The notes under the pieces are model-generated. The model saw only the letters and a program-made list of their open reading frames with translations, had not been told where the DNA came from and searched no databases. From assembly GCA_963757125.1 (NCBI GenBank), contig CAVWQP010000004.1, positions 310,001 through 374,000 on the forward strand: a stretch of DNA of 64,000 bases, in the 5' to 3' direction. Position numbers and translations under genes: made by a program. This DNA comes from CAVVSD01 sp963757125 (GTDB lineage Bacteria > Actinomycetota > Thermoleophilia > Solirubrobacterales > Solirubrobacteraceae). Shown here one piece after another: positions 1-11,608 of the stretch (position 1 is its first letter; each line of letters starts with the position of its first letter).

Positions 1-32
1 TCGTGGCGCAGGATCCCACATCGGGCGACCGA

Positions 33-38
33 TACGGT
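33..38 (+). promoter_or_regulatory. -10 box TACGGT of the first operon
   Basis: TACGGT ends nine bases before the ATG at 48. It fits the TANNNT -10 pattern seen before many starts here and predicts a very short or absent leader. No convincing -35 can be judged because the window begins 32 bases upstream. Confidence 0.5.
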
Positions 39-47
39 CCCGGCACC

Positions 48-1172
48 ATGAGCGGACCTACGATGCACGCGGCCGTCTGGCGCGGGCGGGGGGAGCCGAT
101 GGCGGTCGAGCCGGTCACCCTCCGCGACCTCGGGCCACGCGACGTCCTCCTGAAGGTCACGGCCGCCAACGCCTGCGTCACCGACGCGATCGTCCTGGCG
201 CCCGACGTCCCCGCGATGTTCGGCAACGTCGCCCCCCAGATCTTCGGGCACGGCGCGGTGGGGATCATCGAGAAGGTCGGGTCGCACGTGACCGTGACGG
301 CGCCCGGCGACCGCGTCATCGCCAGCGCGAACCCCCTCTGCCGCACGTGTTACTACTGCCTGCGAGGCCGCCCGGACCAGTGCGCCGACATCGTCCTGCA
401 CGGGCCGCCGAACGGCAGCCTCGCCGACGGCCAGGACGTCGTGCCGAACGGGAACATCGGCGGCTACGCCGAGTACGCGATCGTCCCCGACAACCAGGTC
501 ACGCCCGTCCACACGCGCGTGCCCGACGACGAGCTGGCGCTGCTCGCGGACGGCATCGGGGGCGGCGTCGCGGCCGCCTTCAACGTGGCGACGGTGCAGC
601 CGGGCTCGGAGGTTGCGGTCTTCGGATGCGGCGCGACCGGCCTGGGCTACGTGCAGGCGGCCCGGGTCCTGCGGGCCAAGCGCATCATCGCCGTCGACCC
701 GCTCGAGCACCGGCGCGAGATGGCCTCACAACTCGGGGCGACGGACACGGTCGACCCGGCCGACGGGGACGTCGTCGCGCAGATCCAGGAGCTGACCGAC
801 GACGTCGGCGGGTTCATCCCCCGCGGCGTCGACTACGCGTTCGAGGCGAGCGCCAACGCGCGGGGGATGGAGGAGGCCTGGCACGCGACCCGCAGCGCCG
901 GCCACACGATCCTCGCGAGCATGCCCTGGAAGCTCGACGACACGATCACGCTGCCGTCGGTCCCGGCGGCGATCTTCGGCAAGACGCTGCACAGCTCGCA
1001 GTGGGGGCACATGAACATCCTGCGCGACCTCCCGCGCTTCATCCGCCTCATCGAGGACGGCGACGTGCAGGTCGCGCCGCTCATCAGCGGCCACTTCGCG
1101 CTCGGCGAGCTCGACGCCGTGCTCGAGCAGGTCGCCGCGCACCAGGTCTACGGCGCGATCATGACGCCATGA
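48..1172 (+). CDS. Zinc-dependent MDR alcohol dehydrogenase
   Basis: A 374-residue medium-chain dehydrogenase/reductase, expected to oxidise an alcohol or reduce an aldehyde with NAD(P). The catalytic-zinc cysteine is C43 and the GHG motif (H68) stands where most relatives have GHE. Structural-zinc cysteines are C98, C101, C104 and C112. The Rossmann motif GCGATG lies at residues 193-198. The frame is open back to a GTG at 3, but ATG 48 is preferred because a TACGGT box sits nine bases upstream; ATG 63 is an alternative. It opens a five-gene operon in which every junction overlaps by four bases, so it probably serves one pathway with the amidohydrolase and aminotransferase downstream. Family certain, substrate unknown. 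Confidence 0.88.
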   Translation: MSGPTMHAAVWRGRGEPMAVEPVTLRDLGPRDVLLKVTAANACVTDAIVLAPDVPAMFGNVAPQIFGHGAVGIIEKVGSHVTVTAPGDRVIASANPLCRTCYYCLRGRPDQCADIVLHGPPNGSLADGQDVVPNGNIGGYAEYAIVPDNQVTPVHTRVPDDELALLADGIGGGVAAAFNVATVQPGSEVAVFGCGATGLGYVQAARVLRAKRIIAVDPLEHRREMASQLGATDTVDPADGDVVAQIQELTDDVGGFIPRGVDYAFEASANARGMEEAWHATRSAGHTILASMPWKLDDTITLPSVPAAIFGKTLHSSQWGHMNILRDLPRFIRLIEDGDVQVAPLISGHFALGELDAVLEQVAAHQVYGAIMTP

Positions 1173-2117
1173 CCGCCCGCCGCGTCGACGTCCACGCCCA
1201 CTACCTGCCGGCCGACTACCGGCAGGCGCTCCTCGACGGAGGCCACGACCAGCCCGACGGGTTCCCCGTCCTGCCCGAGTGGAGCGCCGAGGCGCACCTG
1301 GCGATGATGGACCGGGTCGGGATCGAGACGTCGCTGCTCTCGGTCTCCACGCCAGGGGTCACGTTCGGCGCCGACCCCGTCGAGTGGGCGCGCAAGGTCA
1401 ACGAGAGCGGTGCCGCGACGGTCCGCGAGCACCCGGGCCGCTTCGGCCTGTTCGCGAGCCTGCCGGCCAACGACGCCGACGCGGCGCGCGACGAGATCGC
1501 CCACGCGCTCGACCGGCTGGACGCCGACGGGGTGGTGCTCCTCACCCACGCCGACGGCGTGTACCTGGGCGACCCGCGGCTGGAGCCCGTCATGGCCGAG
1601 CTGCACCGCCGCCGGGCCGTCGTGTTCGTGCACCCGACGTCGCCCGCCGGCTTCGAGTGCACGGCGCTCGGCTACCCGCGCCCGATGCTCGAGTTCCTGC
1701 TCGACACGACCCGCGCGATCGCGAACCTCGTCCTCACCGGCACGCTGGACCGCTACGACGGCATCCGCCTGATCGTGCCGCACGCCGGCGCCGCGCTGCC
1801 CGTCGTGGCCGACCGGCTGGGCGGCTTCGCGTCGCTGTTCGCGAGTGGGCGGCCGCGAGGCGGGCGAGGTCGACGTCGTCGCGACGCTGCAGCGCCTGCA
1901 CTACGAGATCGGCGCCGGGTTCCCGTTCCCGCGCCACGTCGACGCGCTCCTGAACCTCGTCGACGCCGGGCGCCTGCTGTACGGCACCGACTTCCCCTTC
2001 GGCGGCCTGCCGGGGATCGAGGCGAACACCGAAGCGCTCGTCGCCTACCCCGGCGTCGACGACGAGCGCCTGCGCGCGAACACCGAGGAGCTGTTCCCGC
2101 GCCTGCGCCGGTCGTGA
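1169..2117 (+). CDS. Amidohydrolase-2 (ACMSD-like) family protein, frameshifted
   Basis: A TIM-barrel metal-dependent hydrolase or decarboxylase of the Amidohydro_2 type. Visible motifs are the N-terminal metal pair HAHYLP, the barrel histidine in FVHPTSP, VPHAGAALP, and the C-terminal catalytic aspartate in YGTDFPF. The reading frame breaks around 1840-1857: the frame from ATG 1169 gives FASLFASG, and the rest continues one frame later from GREAGEVDVV. Removing one G of the GGG run restores a protein of about 315 residues, typical for the family. It overlaps both neighbours by four bases. A sequencing insertion is more likely than real decay because both halves are well conserved. Confidence 0.8.
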
Positions 2118-3130
2118 GCGACTTCGCCGTCGCGCCCGGCTACCTCGACAGCGCGTCGGTCGGCGTCCCGCCGTCGGCGACCGTCGAGGCGATGCGCGAC
2201 GCCGTGCAGGCGTGGGCGGAGGGGCGCACGCGCCCGCAGGACTTCGACCCCGTCGTCGCCGAGGCGCGCGCGTCGTTCGCGCGGCTCGTCGGCGTCGACG
2301 CCGCGGACGTCTGCATCGGCAACCAGGTGTCGCCGCTCGCCGGGCTCGTCGCCGCGTCGATCCCGGACGGAGCGCGGATCGTCGCCGCGGAGGGCGACTT
2401 CACGTCGGTCCTCTTCCCATTCCTCACCCAGGCCGACCGCGGCGTCGAGGTCGCGATCGTGCCGCTGGCCGACGTCGCCGACGCGGTCGACGGCCGCACG
2501 CACCTCGTCGCGGTGAGCGCCGTGCAGTCGGCCTCCGGCGAGCTGGCCGACCTCGATGCGATCACGACGGCCGCCGCCGCGCACGGGACGCGGACGTTCG
2601 TGGACGCGACGCAGGCGTGCGGCTGGCTGCCGCTCGACGCGGGCCGCTTCGACTTCCTCGCCTGCGCCGCCTACAAGTGGCTCGTCTCGCCGCGCGGCAC
2701 GGCGTTCCTCGCGATCCGGCCCGAGCGCCTCGACGAGATCCGGCCCAGCGCCGCCGGGTGGTACGCCGGCGCGGACGTGTGGTCCTCGATCTACGGCTCG
2801 CCGCTGCGCCTGGCGGACGACGCGCGGCGACTCGACACGTCGCCCGCGTGGCTGAGCTGGGTGGGCACGATGCCGTCGCTCGCGCTCATCGAGCGCATCG
2901 GCGTGGACGCGATCAACGCGCACGACGTCGGCCTGGCGAACCGGCTGCGCGCGGGTCTCGGCCTGGAGCCCGGGGCGTCGGCGATCGTGCGCCTCGAGAT
3001 CGAGGGCGCGCCGGAGCGCCTGGAGGCCGCGGGCGTGCGGGCGAGCACCCGCGCCGGCGCGGCGCGGCTGTCGTTCCACCTGCACAACACGGAGGCGGAC
3101 GTCGATCTCGCGCTCGCGGCGCTGACGTGA
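2114..3130 (+). CDS. Class V PLP-dependent aminotransferase
   Basis: A 338-residue fold-type I PLP enzyme of the cysteine desulfurase/kynureninase-like branch. The PLP-contacting aspartate is in FVDATQACG (D164) and the Schiff-base lysine in CAAYKWL (K188). At 338 residues it is short for cysteine desulfurases, and no mobile active-site cysteine loop is evident, so IscS or SufS activity is unlikely. The GTG start at 2114 overlaps the amidohydrolase stop as GTGA. Together with the dehydrogenase and amidohydrolase it suggests degradation of an amino or amido compound; the substrate cannot be read from sequence. Confidence 0.8.
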   Translation: MSDFAVAPGYLDSASVGVPPSATVEAMRDAVQAWAEGRTRPQDFDPVVAEARASFARLVGVDAADVCIGNQVSPLAGLVAASIPDGARIVAAEGDFTSVLFPFLTQADRGVEVAIVPLADVADAVDGRTHLVAVSAVQSASGELADLDAITTAAAAHGTRTFVDATQACGWLPLDAGRFDFLACAAYKWLVSPRGTAFLAIRPERLDEIRPSAAGWYAGADVWSSIYGSPLRLADDARRLDTSPAWLSWVGTMPSLALIERIGVDAINAHDVGLANRLRAGLGLEPGASAIVRLEIEGAPERLEAAGVRASTRAGAARLSFHLHNTEADVDLALAALT

Positions 3131-4230
3131 CGGGCGACAAGCACGTCGAGCCGCTCGAGCTGTTCTTCGACCTCGTCTTCGTCTTCGCGCTGACGCAGGT
3201 GACGGCGCGGCTGGCGGACGACCTGTCGTGGGCGGGCCTCGGCCGCGGGCTGCTCGTGCTCGCGCTCATCTGGTGGGCGTGGGCCGCCTACTCGTGGCTG
3301 ACCAACGAGGTGGACTGCAGCCTCCAGCGCGTCCGGCTCGTGATCTTCGCGTCGATGATCTGCATGCTCATCGCGTCGCTCGCGATCCCCGGCGCGTTCG
3401 AGGACGACGCGGTGCTGTTCGCCGTCGCCTACCTCGGGGTGCGCGTGCTGCACGTGGCGCTGTTCCTCACCGCGACGGACAGCGCCGACGTCCGTGCCTC
3501 CGCGCGGGCGCTGACCCCGACCGCCGTGCTGGCGCCCGCGCTCCTGCTCGTCGGCTGCGCGTTCGACGCGGACGTCCAGACCGCGATCTGGGTCGTCGCC
3601 CTGCTCATCGACTACGTCGGCGGGGCGCTGCGGGGGATCGAGGGCTGGCGCCTGTCGCCCGGGCACTTCGCGGAGCGCTACGGCCTCATCGTGATCATCG
3701 CGCTCGGGGAGTCGATCGTCGCGATCGGCGTCGGCGCGGAGGACGTGTCGCTCGACGCCGCCGCGCTCGCGTCGGCGGCGCTCGGGGTCATCGTGTCCGC
3801 CAGCCTGTGGTGGCTGTACTTCGACGCCTCCCTCGCCGAGGTCGAGCACCGGCTGCGAGAGGCCACGGGCGCGGCGCGCAACCTGCTCGCGCGCGACTGC
3901 TTCGCCTTCCTGCACCTGCCGCTCGTGGCCGGCATCGTGCTGCTGGCGCTCGGCGTCAAGAAGACGCTCGGGGACGTCGACGAGCCGCTCGGGACCGTGT
4001 CGGCGGTCGCGCTCTGCGGGGGGACCGCGCTGTTCCTCGTCGCCGACGTCGCGTTCCGGGCGCGCAGCCTCGGCGTCGTCGAGGTGCCGCGGCTGGTCGC
4101 GGCCGCCCTGTGCGTCGCCGTCGTCGCGTTCGCGGGCCAGGTCGCCGCGCCGGTCGCGCTGGCCTGCGTCGCCGCCGTGTGCGTCGGGCTCGTGATCGCC
4201 GAGGCGGTCCGGGTAGCACCGGCGCCATGA
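3127..4230 (+). CDS. LtrA (low temperature requirement A) family membrane protein
   Basis: A 367-residue polytopic membrane protein with the LtrA signature ELFFDLVFVFALTQ at residues 9-22, followed by about ten hydrophobic segments. The family is named after a Listeria cold-growth locus and its biochemical role is not established. Starts with GTG overlapping the aminotransferase stop (GTGA), so it is translationally coupled within the operon. Confidence 0.85.
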   Translation: MTGDKHVEPLELFFDLVFVFALTQVTARLADDLSWAGLGRGLLVLALIWWAWAAYSWLTNEVDCSLQRVRLVIFASMICMLIASLAIPGAFEDDAVLFAVAYLGVRVLHVALFLTATDSADVRASARALTPTAVLAPALLLVGCAFDADVQTAIWVVALLIDYVGGALRGIEGWRLSPGHFAERYGLIVIIALGESIVAIGVGAEDVSLDAAALASAALGVIVSASLWWLYFDASLAEVEHRLREATGAARNLLARDCFAFLHLPLVAGIVLLALGVKKTLGDVDEPLGTVSAVALCGGTALFLVADVAFRARSLGVVEVPRLVAAALCVAVVAFAGQVAAPVALACVAAVCVGLVIAEAVRVAPAP

Positions 4231-4817
4231 AGGAGATCTTCCCCGGCGTCCACCACTGGACCGCCCTGCGCGACACGATCGGCATGCAGGTGAGCTCGTA
4301 CTGGGTCCGGCCCGCCGGCATCGTCATCGACCCGCTCGTGCCCGACGAGGGGCTCGAGGCGTTCGACGGGCTGCAGCAGGTCGTCCTCACGACGGGCCTG
4401 CACGCGCGGCACGCGCAGCGCTTCGCCGACGCGTTCTCGATCCCCATCCGCGCGCCGCGCGAGGCCGCCGATCGCATCGGGGACCGCCTGTCCTTCGAGC
4501 CCTACGGCGACGGCGAGGGGATCGCGGACGGCGTCGAGGCCGTGCACATCGGCGCGCTCTGCCCCGACGAGTACGCGCTGCACATCGGCGTTGGCGACGG
4601 CGCGGTCGCGCTCGCCGACGCGGTCGACCACGGGAGCGAGGAGCTGCGGTTCTTCTCCGACGACCTGCTCGGCGACGACCCGGACGCCGTCAAGGACGGC
4701 CTGCGCGCGGGCCTGCGGCGTCTGCTCGAGCGCGACTTCCGCAACGTGCTGTTCGCGCACGGCGACCCGATCGTCGGCGACGGCCGGGAGCGCCTGGAGC
4801 GGTTCGCCTCTCGGTGA
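4227..4817 (+). CDS. MBL-fold-like hypothetical protein lacking the HxHxDH motif
   Basis: A 196-residue soluble protein. The N-terminus (MKEIFPGVHHW), the strand leading to VLTTGL and the C-terminal FAHGDPI resemble metallo-beta-lactamase-fold proteins, but the metal motif is replaced by HARH at the position of HxHxDH, so the usual dinuclear zinc site is absent. It is the last gene of the operon, overlapping the LtrA gene by four bases. Function unknown; the fold assignment rests on these partial motifs. Confidence 0.6.
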   Translation: MKEIFPGVHHWTALRDTIGMQVSSYWVRPAGIVIDPLVPDEGLEAFDGLQQVVLTTGLHARHAQRFADAFSIPIRAPREAADRIGDRLSFEPYGDGEGIADGVEAVHIGALCPDEYALHIGVGDGAVALADAVDHGSEELRFFSDDLLGDDPDAVKDGLRAGLRRLLERDFRNVLFAHGDPIVGDGRERLERFASR

Positions 4818-4869
4818 ACTCCCAGTTGCATGCGCAGGTTCTCCAAGGCGCGGCGCCGAACCTCCTCGC

Positions 4870-5031
4870 ATGCCCCGCCTCCTCCGATCCTGCGCCTGGT
4901 GCGGCGCGATGCACGTCTCAGGCCGCTGGCACTCGATGCGCGCGGCGCTGCGACTGCTCGGGATCGCTCACGAAGAGGAGCTCGGCCCGGTCACGCACGA
5001 CATCTGCGAGACCTGCGCCGCGCGCTTCTAG
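4870..5031 (+). CDS. Small CxxC zinc-ribbon-like protein
   Basis: A 53-residue protein with two Cys pairs, CAWCG near the N-terminus and CETC five residues from the end, as in small zinc ribbons. A central stretch (SMRAALRLLGI) could be helical. Its stop TAG shares bases with the stop of the opposing gene that ends at 5028. No convincing Shine-Dalgarno. Function not recognised; treated as real because the Cys pairs are well spaced and no other frame makes sense. Confidence 0.5.
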   Translation: MPRLLRSCAWCGAMHVSGRWHSMRAALRLLGIAHEEELGPVTHDICETCAARF

Positions 5032-5408
5032 TCGTCGTCGGCCGGCGGGTCGGCGAAGGAGCGGAACTCCTCGGCCATCTCCCGGTCGGCCTGACTCCCT
5101 GACCCGTCGTCGTCCGACGCGTCCGGCTCCGGCGCGAGATCGGCGTTGGCCTGGGTGACCGCGGCGTCGAGGACGTGGCGGACGTCGCCCTCGGTCCCCG
5201 GCTGCACGCCGGTCACCTCGATGCGCTCCTGCGTGACCTCGATCGCCTCCCACGGCGCGCCGCCGTGATCGGTGAGCCGCGCGACGGTGCGCTCGACCCG
5301 CTCCGCCCAGCCATCCGGCGCCTCGCCGGCCACCGGCACGGCGAGGACCGCGTCCTCGACCTCGGCCGACGCCCAGTCGATGCCGGTGTCCTGCTGGCTC
5401 TCGTCCAC
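5028..5408 (-). CDS. Acidic hypothetical protein
   Basis: A 126-residue protein starting at GTG 5408 (reads VDESQQDTGIDWASAEVED). The middle (AIEVTQERIEVTGVQPGTEG) suggests alternating beta strands, and the last 40 residues are strongly acidic. The frame is open further upstream, but that extension would run into the divergent VOC gene and is arginine/serine rich, so it was not used. No family recognised. Confidence 0.55.
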   Translation of the reverse strand: MDESQQDTGIDWASAEVEDAVLAVPVAGEAPDGWAERVERTVARLTDHGGAPWEAIEVTQERIEVTGVQPGTEGDVRHVLDAAVTQANADLAPEPDASDDDGSGSQADREMAEEFRSFADPPADDD

Positions 5409-5472
5409 GGCCCGACGTATGCCCGCCCGACGGCGCTCTGATTCGTCCAAGACGCGCGGCCACCGTCGGGCG

Positions 5473-5478
5473 TAGCGT
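5473..5478 (+). promoter_or_regulatory. -10 box TAGCGT, leaderless
   Basis: TAGCGT is followed by six bases and then ATG 5485, placing the transcription start at or next to the start codon. Confidence 0.55.
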
Positions 5479-5484
5479 GGCTGC

Positions 5485-5871
5485 ATGCCCGCGCCCGTCC
5501 GGCCCCAGCCCCTCATCGCCGTCTCCGACGTCCGCCGCGCAGCCGACTGGTACACGCGCGTCCTCGGCGTCGCCGCGACCCACGGCGGGGACGAGTACGA
5601 GCAGCTGCGCACGGACGGCGTGCTGATCCTCCAGCTCCACGCGCGCGACGTCGGGCACCATCACGGCGCCATCGGCGACCCCAGAGCGCCCGTCGGCAAC
5701 GGGGTTGCGCTGTGGTTCGAGCTCGCCGCGTTCGACGCCGCCGTCGAGCGCGTGCGGGAGGTGGGCGCGACGGTGGTCACCGACGTCCACGTGAACCCCA
5801 ACGCCCACCACCGCGAGATCTGGCTGCAGGATCCCGACGGCTATCTGGTGGTGCTCGCAGAGGCGGACTAG
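5485..5871 (+). CDS. VOC (glyoxalase/bleomycin-resistance fold) protein
   Basis: A 128-residue single vicinal-oxygen-chelate domain pair. It begins QPLIAVSDVRRAADWYTRVLG, the usual first beta-alpha-beta unit, and ends with EIWLQDPDGYLVVLAE, which carries the typical C-terminal acidic metal ligand region. Such proteins act as small-molecule dioxygenases, isomerases or binding proteins. Monocistronic, from a leaderless-type promoter. Substrate unknown. Confidence 0.8.
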   Translation: MPAPVRPQPLIAVSDVRRAADWYTRVLGVAATHGGDEYEQLRTDGVLILQLHARDVGHHHGAIGDPRAPVGNGVALWFELAAFDAAVERVREVGATVVTDVHVNPNAHHREIWLQDPDGYLVVLAEAD

Positions 5872-5934
5872 TGGGGTGTGGCAGTTCTGTCGCGAGCCCT
5901 TGCTTTCGGCCTCCGGCATGCGCACTCTTGCGCG

Positions 5935-8522
<2,588 letters not shown>

Positions 8523-8526
<4 letters not shown>

Positions 8527-10469
8527 GCCACCACCTGGGCGCCCACGCGGACGCCACCGGCGTGGACTTCGCGGTGTTCAGCAGCGTCGCGGACGCCGTC
8601 GACCTCTGCCTCTTCGACGCCGCCGGCAACGAGGAGCGGCGCCCGCTCGAGCAGGTGGAGGGCTACGTGTGGACCGGGCGCGTCGAGGGCGCGGGTCACG
8701 GCCGGCGGTACGGCTATCGCGTCCACGGCCCGGCGCCCTGCAACCCGGCGAAGCTCCTGCTGGATCCGTACGCGCGCGGCATCGAGGGCGAGGTGACCTG
8801 GGACCCCGCGGTCACCGCCCACGACGACCGCGACTCCGCGCCGTTCGTCCCGCGCTCGGTCGTCCAGGACGCACCGTTCGACTGGGGCGACGACCGCCAT
8901 CCCGCGACCCCGCTGGCCGACTCGGTCATGTACGAGCTGCACGTGAAGGGCTTCACGAAGCTGCACCCCGGCGTCCCCGAGGAGCTGCGCGGCACGTACG
9001 CCGGCCTCGCGCACCCGGCGGCGATCGAGCACCTGCTCGAGCTCGGCGTCACTGCCGTCGAGCTGCTGCCCGTCCACACGTTCGTCTCCGACCGGGCGCT
9101 GGCCGAGCGCGGGCTGCGCAACTACTGGGGCTACCAGTCGATCGGCTTCTTCGCGCCCCACGCGGCCTACGCGGCGGGCGACCCGGTGCCGGAGTTCCGC
9201 GCGATGGTCAAGGCGCTCCACGCGGCGGGCCTCGAGGTCATCCTCGACGTCGTCTTCAACCACACGGCCGAGGGCGGCGCCGACGGACCGACGCTGTGCT
9301 TCCGGGGCCTGGACGAGGCGACCTACTACCGGCTGGACGAGCACGGCGGCTACATCGACGACACGGGCTGCGGCAACACGCTCGACGCCGACCGCCCGAC
9401 CGGGCTGCGGCTCGTCATGGACGCGCTGCGCCACTGGCGCGAGGAGATGCACGTCGACGGGTTCCGCTTCGACCTCGCGGCGGCGCTCGGGCGCGGCGAC
9501 AACGGGTTCGACCCCCACGCCGCGTTCCTGCAGGCCGTCGGGCAGGACCCGGTGCTGTCGGAGTGCAAGCTCATCGCCGAGCCCTGGGACATCGGCGCCT
9601 ACGAGGTCGGCGACTTCCCGGTCGGCTGGAGCGAGTGGAACGGCCGCTACCGCGACACCGTGCGCGACTTCTGGCGCGGCACGGAGGGGACGCTCCCGGA
9701 CCTCGCGACGCGCCTCGCCGGATCCGCGGACCTCTACGGCAGCGACGGGAAGCGCCCGACGGCGTCGATCAACCTCGTCACCGTCCACGACGGCTTCACG
9801 CTCGCCGACCTCGTGGGCTACGACCGCAAGCACAACGAGGCCAACGGGGAGGACAACCGCGACGGCACCGACGACAACCGCAGCTGGAACTGCGGCGTCG
9901 AGGGTCCGACATCGGACCCGGACGTCCTCGCGCTGCGCGCCCGGCAGTCGCGCAACCTGCTGGCCACGCTCCTGCTGTCCCAGGGCGTGCCGCTCCTGCT
10001 CGCGGGCGACGAGCTCGGCCACACGCAGGGCGGCAACAACAACGGCTACTGCCAGGACAACGAGACGAGCTGGCTCGCCTGGCCGGACGACCCGCCGCTG
10101 GCCCGCTTCGTCGCGCACGTCCTGCGCGCGCGCCGGGCGAGCCCGGTGCTGCGCAGCCGCCAGGTCCGGCACAGCGACGGCGCCGACATCGCGTGGTACC
10201 GCCCGGACGGCGAGCCGATGACCGACGGCGACTGGGGCGCGTCCTACGCCCGCGCGGTCGCGGTGCGGCTCGCCGGCGGCCGCGGGATCCTGCTCGTCAA
10301 CGCGTGGTGGGAGCCGCTTGACTTCCGCGTGCCCGCCGACGCGGGCGACGGTCCGTGGTCGGTCGCGATCGACACGGCCGTCGCCGAGCAGCGGCTGCGG
10401 GCGCTGGACGGCGACGAGGTGCGCCTCGAGGGGCGCTCGCTCATGCTGATCGCGGACGCCGCAGTCTGA
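8523..10469 (+). CDS. glgX: Glycogen debranching enzyme GlgX (isoamylase type)
   Basis: A 648-residue GH13 enzyme that hydrolyses alpha-1,6 branches in limit dextrin. An N-terminal CBM48 domain covers about residues 1-120. GH13 regions are visible: DVVFNHTAEG, GFRFDLAAALGR (nucleophile Asp), IAEPWDIG (acid Glu) and VTVHDGFTL (third carboxylate). The GlgX-typical GDELGHTQGGNNNGYCQDNE follows. The start ATG overlaps the upstream stop. Its 3' end overlaps the converging membrane-protein gene by 29 bases. Confidence 0.93.
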
Positions 10470-10830
10470 GGTCGCCGCGCACGAGCATCGCGGCGCCGAT
10501 GAGGACGAGCAGCGCACCCAGCGGATGCAGCGCGCCGGTCCACGCCGTCGCCTGCGCGAGGGCGACCTGCGCCGTGCCGACGACCGCCAGTCCGACGGAG
10601 AGGGCGATGACGTCGCGCGGCATCCACGCGACGATCGCCAGGACCGCGACGAGCAGCTCGAGCGAGTGCACGATCCAGCCGACCGACTCGTGCGCGTCGA
10701 GTGCCCCGGTCCCGGCCCCGAACACGTACGCGCCGATGAGATAGACCTGGGCGAACACCCCGGCGACGATCGCCCCGGCGAGCACCAGGTGGACCCAGGC
10801 CGCGCCGTTGCGCGCCCGCGCGAGGGTCAT
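10441..10830 (-). CDS. DUF6220-like four-helix membrane protein
   Basis: A 129-residue protein with four hydrophobic segments, ending in a basic tail (RGDLRLRRPRSA). Length and layout resemble DUF6220 proteins. It starts at ATG 10830, overlapping the stop of the upstream gene by four bases. Its 3' end runs 29 bases into glgX on the other strand. Function unknown. Confidence 0.65.
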   Translation of the reverse strand: MTLARARNGAAWVHLVLAGAIVAGVFAQVYLIGAYVFGAGTGALDAHESVGWIVHSLELLVAVLAIVAWMPRDVIALSVGLAVVGTAQVALAQATAWTGALHPLGALLVLIGAAMLVRGDLRLRRPRSA

Positions 10831-11474
10831 GCGACCCTGGCCGGGACGGCTGCCGGCGCGCCCGGCGACGCCTCGCGCAGGAGCGCGACGCCCAGCGCCG
10901 CGAAGCAGAGCCCGTAGATCCCCACGCCGAGCCAGAGCGCCGACGTGAGCTGGATCGGCACGAGCACCAGGACCACGAGCCCGCAGAGCAGCGGGCTGAA
11001 GCGCCGCCAGTCCTGCCAGCGGCCCTCGCGCAGCGTCGCGACGCCGAGCACCAGCATCCCCACCGTCGCGAGGATCGTCGCGAGGCCGAACACGGCCCCG
11101 ACCGCGCCCGCCGAGCCGGCGGACTCGGCCTTGTCGATCACCAGCAGGCTGAGCAGCTCGGCGACGAACAGCAGCGCCGTCCCGCCGGCCGCGAGCGGGC
11201 CGCCGATCCGCGCCGCGCGTCCGTCGCCCGCCACGCCGGAGCGGATGAGCCCGACGATGCCGACGAGGATCATCAGGTGCAGGACCGCGCCGCAGAGGGT
11301 GAAGACGACGAACGACCCGGACGTGAACGGGTAGCGGAACAGGTCGTCGGAGACCGAGGTCCGATCCGTGACGACGCCGGTCACGATGCTCGCGACCGCG
11401 GTGAGAACGCCCCCGGCGATGCAGACGCCTGCGGCGGTCCGCAGCGAGGGCGATGCGATGGTGGTGGTGGCCAT
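10827..11474 (-). CDS. Hypothetical multi-spanning membrane protein
   Basis: A 215-residue protein with six or more predicted membrane segments (for example AAGVCIAGGVLTAVASIVTG and FVVFTLCGAVLHLMILVGIV) and no recognised domain. First gene of a two-gene operon with the DUF6220-like protein. A TACGGT -10 box lies six bases upstream of its ATG, predicting a leaderless transcript. Confidence 0.65.
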   Translation of the reverse strand: MATTTIASPSLRTAAGVCIAGGVLTAVASIVTGVVTDRTSVSDDLFRYPFTSGSFVVFTLCGAVLHLMILVGIVGLIRSGVAGDGRAARIGGPLAAGGTALLFVAELLSLLVIDKAESAGSAGAVGAVFGLATILATVGMLVLGVATLREGRWQDWRRFSPLLCGLVVLVLVPIQLTSALWLGVGIYGLCFAALGVALLREASPGAPAAVPARVA

Positions 11475-11480
11475 GGACGG

Positions 11481-11486
11481 ACCGTA
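11481..11486 (-). promoter_or_regulatory. -10 box TACGGT, leaderless
   Basis: On the minus strand TACGGT is followed by six bases (CCGTCC) and ATG 11474. Confidence 0.55.
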
Positions 11487-11608
11487 AGAAGCACCGGGGG
11501 TCGGCGGTCATCGGTGCCGCCGCGCGTCGTGTCCAGGGGATCTCGCGCGTCCCGGCTACGCACTGGCACTGTTGCGGCGGGCGTGCGCGGGCTGGGAGCA
11601 TCGGCGTC

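Noticed and set aside
347..3130. A 927-codon plus-strand frame that looks like a fusion
   Set aside because: Its first third is a shadow of the alcohol dehydrogenase and its last third is the aminotransferase. The middle is the amidohydrolase N-terminus, whose real frame shifts near 1848. It is three genes, not one.
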